Positions 31,744 through 35,701 of a stretch of DNA of 35,701 bases are shown here, piece by piece. The stretch spans positions 1 to 35,701 of the forward strand of contig JAEWGL010000236.1 of assembly GCA_023388335.1 (NCBI GenBank), read 5' to 3'. How positions within the stretch are numbered: the stretch's first letter is position 1; each line of letters starts with the position of its first letter. A model generated the notes under the pieces. The model did not search any database. It was not told the DNA's origin and worked only from the letters and a program-made list of their open reading frames with translations. Source of the stretch: Pseudomonadota bacterium (GTDB lineage Bacteria > Pseudomonadota > Gammaproteobacteria > Pseudomonadales > Pseudomonadaceae). A program made the position numbers and the translations under genes.

Positions 31744-32451
31744 TCAGCTGCGCATGGCCCAGCGTTGGCGCAGCCACTCAAGGTCTTCCGGGCGGGTCAC
31801 CTTGATGTTGTCGCTGCGGCCTTCGACCAGGCGCGGCGCTTGGCCGGACCACTCCATGGCGGAGGCTTCGTCGGTGATCAGTACATCGGCGACAAGGCTG
31901 TCGGCCAAGGCGCGGTGCAATGCGCCAAGGCGGAACATCTGCGGGGTGTAGGCTTGCCAGATGGTGCTGCGGTCAACTGTGGCGCTGACCCGACCATTAG
32001 CGTCGGCGCGCTTGAGCGTGTCGCGTGCCGGGACCGCCAGCAGGCCACCCACCGGATCGTCGGCGAGTTCGCCAAGCAGACGATCCAGATCGCTACGGGC
32101 AAGATTCGGCCGCGCCGCGTCGTGCACCAGCACCCAGTCGCTGTCGGCCGCACCCTGGGCGTGCAGCAACAACAAGGCATTGAGCACCGAGTCGGCCCGC
32201 TCGCTACCCCCGGCCGCGCGCTGAATGCGCGGGTCCTGGGCACAGCGCAGGCCGGGCCAGTAGGGATCGTCGGCGGCAACACTGACCACCACACCCTTGA
32301 CCGAGGGGTGATCGAGAAAACAGTCGAGGCTATGTTCGAGAAGGGTCTGTCCGCCCAGTTGCAGGTACTGCTTGGGCCGGTCGGCAGCCATGCGGGCACC
32401 CACCCCCGCGGCGGGAATCACGGCCCAGAAGGCCGGCAAGGCCTGGGTCAT
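31744..32451 (-). CDS. ispD: 2-C-methyl-D-erythritol 4-phosphate cytidylyltransferase IspD
   Basis: A 235-residue enzyme of the MEP pathway that forms CDP-ME from MEP and CTP. The N-terminal nucleotide-binding signature is PAAGVGARMAADRPKQYLQL (residues about 13-32). VLVHDAARPNL and VPARDTLKRAD follow, and ITDEASAMEWSGQAPRLVEGRSDNIKVTRPEDL is at the C-terminus. The ATG overlaps the ftsB stop by four bases, so ftsB-ispD are coupled, as in many gammaproteobacteria. Confidence 0.96.
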   Translation of the reverse strand: MTQALPAFWAVIPAAGVGARMAADRPKQYLQLGGQTLLEHSLDCFLDHPSVKGVVVSVAADDPYWPGLRCAQDPRIQRAAGGSERADSVLNALLLLHAQGAADSDWVLVHDAARPNLARSDLDRLLGELADDPVGGLLAVPARDTLKRADANGRVSATVDRSTIWQAYTPQMFRLGALHRALADSLVADVLITDEASAMEWSGQAPRLVEGRSDNIKVTRPEDLEWLRQRWAMRS

Positions 32452-32726
32452 TGCGGCAGCTGGTAGAGGGTCTCGCCCTCCTTGACCATCCCCAGTTCAT
32501 GACGAGCCCGCTCTTCCACGGTTTCCATGCCTTTCTTCAACTCCAGGACTTCGGCGTCGAGCACGCGATTGCGTTCGAGCAGCCGCTCGTTTTCGGCATG
32601 CTGTTCAGCGATCTGCTTCTGCAGGTCGGTCACCTGGGCCAGGCTGCCATTGCCCACCCAAAGGCGGTACTGCAGGCCACCCAATAGCAGGAGCAAGACA
32701 AGAAACAACCAATAGGGACTGCGCAT
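32448..32726 (-). CDS. ftsB: Cell division protein FtsB
   Basis: A 92-residue bitopic divisome protein that forms the FtsQLB complex. A short cytoplasmic start (MRSPYW) is followed by one membrane helix (about 6-22, LFLVLLLLLGGLQYRLW). A periplasmic coiled coil covers about 30-70 (LQKQIAEQHAENERLLERN, LDAEVLELKKGMETVEERAR) and ends in ELGMVKEGETLYQ. ATG 32726 is chosen because it places the helix at the N-terminus; the frame stays open 37 codons upstream. It lies between eno and ispD, the usual position. Confidence 0.95.
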   Translation of the reverse strand: MRSPYWLFLVLLLLLGGLQYRLWVGNGSLAQVTDLQKQIAEQHAENERLLERNRVLDAEVLELKKGMETVEERARHELGMVKEGETLYQLPQ

Positions 32727-32787
32727 CACGTTATCCAGGGTTAAAGACCGCGGCACCAAAGCCTTAGCATGCAGGCTTCTGATAGCA

Positions 32788-32813
32788 CGAAGCCTGGCCG
32801 AGGCCAGGCTTCG
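32788..32813. terminator. Strong hairpin in the eno-ftsB spacer
   Basis: CGAAGCCTGGC (32788-32798) pairs perfectly with GCCAGGCTTCG (32803-32813) around a four-base loop. No T-run follows on the minus strand, so a partial terminator or processing stem that sets the eno/ftsB ratio is more likely than a full stop. Confidence 0.55.
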
Positions 32814-32897
32814 TCGACAGAAACCTGCAAGAGACACGTGAACATTCAGTACGAACGTTCAGCCTGCCCCGGCAGCTGTCTTTTTACCATCTCTTGC

Positions 32898-34187
32898 TCA
32901 GCCGCGAAACTCGGCGCGGCCACGGTACACGGCCTTGGCGCCCAGTTGCTCTTCGATGCGCAGCAGTTGGTTGTACTTGGAGACGCGGTCGGAACGGCAC
33001 AGCGAACCGGTCTTGATCTGGCCGGCAGCGGTACCCACGGCCAGGTCGGCAATGGTCGAGTCTTCGGTTTCACCGGAGCGGTGCGAGATCACGGCGGTGT
33101 AGCCAGCAGCCTTGGCCATCTGGATGGCTTCCAGGGTTTCGGTCAGCGAGCCGATCTGGTTGAACTTGATCAGGATCGAGTTACCGATGCCCTTGTCGAT
33201 GCCTTCCTTGAGGATCTTGGTATTGGTCACGAACAGGTCGTCACCGACCAACTGGACCTTCTCGCCGATCTTGTCGGTCAACACTTTCCAGCCAGCCCAA
33301 TCGGACTCGTCCAGACCGTCCTCGATGGAGATGATCGGGAAGCGCTCGGTCAGGCCCTTCAGGTAGTCGGCAAAGCCTTCGGCGTCGAACGACTTGCCTT
33401 CGCCAGACAGGTTGTACTTGCCGTCTTCATAGAATTCGCTGGCCGCGCAATCCAGGGCCAGGGTCACGTCGGAGCCTAGGGTATAACCGGCGTTGGCAAC
33501 GGCTTCGGCAATGGCCGACAGCGCGTCTTCGTTGGACGCCAGGTTAGGCGCGAAACCACCCTCGTCACCGACAGAGGTGTTCAGGCCACGGGCCTTGAGC
33601 ACGGCTTTGAGGTGATGGAAGATCTCGGTGCCCATGCGCAGCGCGTCGGAGAAGGTCTTGGCGCCAACCGGCTGGACCATGAACTCCTGAATGTCGACGT
33701 TGTTGTCGGCATGCTCGCCGCCGTTGATGATGTTCATCATCGGCACAGGCATCGAGTACTGGCCGGGGGTACCGTTGAGGTTGGCAATGTGTGCGTACAG
33801 CGGCAGGTCCTGGTCCTGGGCAGCGGCCTTGGCCGCAGCCAGGGACACGGCGAGGATGGCGTTGGCGCCCAGCTGGGCCTTGTTCTCGGTGCCGTCCAGT
33901 TCGATCATGGCGCGGTCGAGCGCCTTCTGGTCGGAAGGATCCTTGCCCAGCAGCAGGTCGCGGATAGGACCGTTGATGTTGGCGACGGCTTTGAGCACGC
34001 CCTTGCCCAGGTAACGGCTCTTGTCGCCATCACGCAGCTCCAGCGCTTCGCGCGAGCCGGTGGAAGCACCGGACGGCGCGCAGGCGCTGCCGATGATGCC
34101 GTTGTCGAGCAGTACATCGGCTTCCACGGTGGGGTTGCCACGCGAATCGAGAACTTCACGACCTTTGATGTCGACGATTTTTGCCAT
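32898..34187 (-). CDS. eno: Enolase
   Basis: A 429-residue glycolytic enzyme that interconverts 2-phosphoglycerate and phosphoenolpyruvate, also an RNA degradosome partner in some gammaproteobacteria. It begins MAKIVDIKGREVLDSRGNPT. SGASTGSREALELRDGD, the magnesium-ligand segments ISIEDGLDESDW and VGDDLFVTN, the catalytic Lys in LIKFNQIGSLTET, and the signature SHRSGETEDSTIADLAV are all intact. ATG 34187 starts at the conserved N-terminus. It lies between kdsA and ftsB. Confidence 0.98.
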   Translation of the reverse strand: MAKIVDIKGREVLDSRGNPTVEADVLLDNGIIGSACAPSGASTGSREALELRDGDKSRYLGKGVLKAVANINGPIRDLLLGKDPSDQKALDRAMIELDGTENKAQLGANAILAVSLAAAKAAAQDQDLPLYAHIANLNGTPGQYSMPVPMMNIINGGEHADNNVDIQEFMVQPVGAKTFSDALRMGTEIFHHLKAVLKARGLNTSVGDEGGFAPNLASNEDALSAIAEAVANAGYTLGSDVTLALDCAASEFYEDGKYNLSGEGKSFDAEGFADYLKGLTERFPIISIEDGLDESDWAGWKVLTDKIGEKVQLVGDDLFVTNTKILKEGIDKGIGNSILIKFNQIGSLTETLEAIQMAKAAGYTAVISHRSGETEDSTIADLAVGTAAGQIKTGSLCRSDRVSKYNQLLRIEEQLGAKAVYRGRAEFRG

Positions 34188-34339
34188 TGTTGTAAGCACT
34201 CCAAAATTGACGAAAACAACGCAGCTTGGGGAATTCGGACTGTTCACCACGCGGACTTGCAAGGGCAGGTGTGGTGAAGGTGCCCCTGACCGCTAGGCCA
34301 GGGGTGGAACGGGCGGTACTTTACCCGAGAAAAAGAGCT

Positions 34340-35185
34340 TTATGCGGTTTCTACCGTCGGAAAACTCTTCACCAGGTCATCCAGTTGCTTGAGCTGGGCT
34401 AGGAACGGCTCCAGCTTGTCCAGGCGCAGGGCGCACGGACCATCGCACCTGGCGTTGTCCGGGTCGGGGTGGGCCTCAAGGAACAGCCCTGCCAGACCCT
34501 GGCTCATGCCGGCCTTGGCCAGGTCGGTGACCTGGGCGCGGCGGCCACCGGCGGAGTCGGCGCGGCCACCCGGCATCTGCAGGGCGTGGGTCACGTCGAA
34601 GAACACCGGGTAGTTGAACTGCTTCATGATGCCGAAGCCGAGCATGTCCACCACCAGGTTGTTGTAGCCGAAGCTCGAACCACGCTCGCAGAGGATCAGT
34701 TGATCGTTGCCGGCTTCCTCGCACTTGGTCAGGATGTGTTGCATCTCCTGCGGCGCGAGGAACTGCGCCTTCTTGATGTTGATCACCGCGCCGCTCTTGG
34801 CCATGGCCACCACCAGGTCGGTCTGCCGGGACAGGAAGGCCGGCAGCTGGATGATGTCGCAGACCTTGGCGACCGGCTCGGCCTGCCAAGGCTCGTGTAC
34901 ATCGGTGATCACCGGCACCTTGAAGGTCTGCTTGATCTCTTCGAAGATCTTCAGCCCCTCTTCCAGGCCAGGGCCACGGTAGGAGCTCACCGACGAACGG
35001 TTGGCCTTGTCGAAACTGGCCTTGAAGACGTACGGGATGCCGAGTTTCTCGGTGACCCGCACGTACTCCTCGCAGACCTTCATGGCCAGGTCACGGGATT
35101 CGAGCACGTTCATGCCGCCGAACAGGACGAACGGCTTGTCGTTGGCGATCTCGATGTTACCGACGCGAATGATCTTCTGGGTCAT
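34340..35185 (-). CDS. kdsA: 3-deoxy-8-phosphooctulonate synthase KdsA
   Basis: A 281-residue enzyme that condenses phosphoenolpyruvate and arabinose 5-phosphate into KDO 8-phosphate for lipopolysaccharide. It has FVLFGGMNVLESRDLAMKV at residues about 20-38, YVFKASFDKANRSS (active-site Lys), VPVITDVHEP and LCERGSSFGYNNLVVDM. PVFFDVTHALQMPGGRADSAGGRR and LEAHPDPDNARCDGP follow. Full length. It starts three bases after the pyrG stop, an operon arrangement conserved in gammaproteobacteria. A 152-base spacer with a CCCCTG/CAGGGG hairpin (34283-34304) separates it from eno. Confidence 0.97.
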   Translation of the reverse strand: MTQKIIRVGNIEIANDKPFVLFGGMNVLESRDLAMKVCEEYVRVTEKLGIPYVFKASFDKANRSSVSSYRGPGLEEGLKIFEEIKQTFKVPVITDVHEPWQAEPVAKVCDIIQLPAFLSRQTDLVVAMAKSGAVINIKKAQFLAPQEMQHILTKCEEAGNDQLILCERGSSFGYNNLVVDMLGFGIMKQFNYPVFFDVTHALQMPGGRADSAGGRRAQVTDLAKAGMSQGLAGLFLEAHPDPDNARCDGPCALRLDKLEPFLAQLKQLDDLVKSFPTVETA

Positions 35186-35188
35186 AGG

Positions 35189-35701
35189 TCAGGCCTTGTT
35201 CTTCTGCGCCAGGGCCGCTTTGACGAAGCCGCTGAACAGCGGGTGGCCGTCACGCGGGGTCGAAGTGAACTCCGGGTGGAACTGGCAAGCCACGAACCAT
35301 GGGTGGTCCTTGGACTCGACCACTTCGACCAAGGCACCGTCGCCGGAGCGACCGGAAACCACCAGGCCGGCGTCCATCATCTGTGGCAGCAGGGTGTTGT
35401 TGACTTCATAGCGATGGCGATGACGCTCGACGATCACGTCCTTGCCATAGCAGGCATGGACCTTGGAGCCGCCAGCGATCTGGCACTCCTGGGCGCCCAG
35501 GCGCATGGTGCCTCCCAGGTCGGAGGTCTCGGTACGGGTCTCGACCGCGCCGGTGGCATCGGACCATTCGGTGATCAGGCCGACCACCGGATGGCCGCTG
35601 TTGCGGTCGAACTCGGTGGAGTTGGCGTCTTTCCAGCCCATCACGTTACGGGCGAACTCGATGACCGCGACCTGCATGCCCAGGCAGATGCCCAGGTACG
35701 G
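35189..35701 (-). CDS. pyrG: CTP synthase PyrG, C-terminal part (cut by window edge)
   Basis: The last 170 residues of CTP synthase, part of its class I glutamine amidotransferase domain. The nucleophile Cys of PYLGICLGMQ lies at the very edge of the window. LGGTMRLGAQ follows, then RHRHRYEVNN and the catalytic His-x-Glu in CQFHPEFTSTPRDGHPLF. The enzyme makes CTP from UTP, ATP and glutamine. The remaining roughly 370 residues lie outside the window. It heads a pyrG-kdsA operon. Confidence 0.97.
   Translation of the reverse strand, partial: PYLGICLGMQVAVIEFARNVMGWKDANSTEFDRNSGHPVVGLITEWSDATGAVETRTETSDLGGTMRLGAQECQIAGGSKVHACYGKDVIVERHRHRYEVNNTLLPQMMDAGLVVSGRSGDGALVEVVESKDHPWFVACQFHPEFTSTPRDGHPLFSGFVKAALAQKNKA

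Overview
The window is a chromosomal segment of a Pseudomonas, most likely the P. putida group. It has high GC and no insertion sequences or CRISPR arrays. The gene orders are Pseudomonas hallmarks: pyrG-kdsA-eno-ftsB-ispD, frmA-fghA, ispF-truD-surE-pcm-nlpD-rpoS, rsmZ between rpoS and fdxA, mutS near pncC-recA-recX, and fpr divergent from a FinR-type LysR regulator. The species call is inferred from remembered protein families and gene order, not from a search.

Layout: (1) 1-6300 holds the 3' part of an initiator tRNA, an mprF-type aminoacyl-phosphatidylglycerol synthase coupled to a VirJ-like serine hydrolase, and a convergent potassium transporter Kup, with an AAGCTGC repeat and inverted-repeat structure between them. 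(2) 6500-10150 is an RNA-modification cluster on the + strand: rimO, an S4-domain pseudouridine-synthase-like protein that lacks the catalytic Asp, a DUF1456 protein and trmO. (3) 10150-14700 holds fpr/finR, dgkA, an ErdR-like response regulator, tapT and a small secreted protein of the quorum-sensing-regulated virulence factor family. (4) 15000-18400 holds a long LOG-family protein, recX, recA with an SOS box, and pncC. (5) 18460-20080 holds a holin and a LexA/S24-type repressor flanked by ATGCA-rich palindromes. This is the classic Pseudomonas tailocin locus (mutS to cinA/recA), but every structural gene is absent. (6) 20094-27200 holds mutS, fdxA, the small RNA RsmZ with its GacA upstream activating sequence, rpoS, nlpD, pcm and surE. 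(7) 27160-35701 holds truD, ispF, fghA, frmA, a divergent LysR regulator, ispD, ftsB, eno, kdsA and the C-terminal part of pyrG.

Functional themes are DNA repair and SOS (recA, recX, mutS and an S24 repressor expected to respond to RecA), the Gac/Rsm and RpoS stationary-phase circuit, formaldehyde detoxification (frmA plus fghA), membrane lipid remodelling (mprF plus hydrolase, dgkA), isoprenoid precursors (ispD, ispF) and tRNA/ribosome modification (rimO, trmO, tapT, truD). The observations I rate highest are the apparent tailocin-locus remnant (repressor plus holin only) with its operator-like palindromes, and the pseudouridine-synthase paralogue that has lost its catalytic residue. Most of the rest is well-known core Pseudomonas genome.
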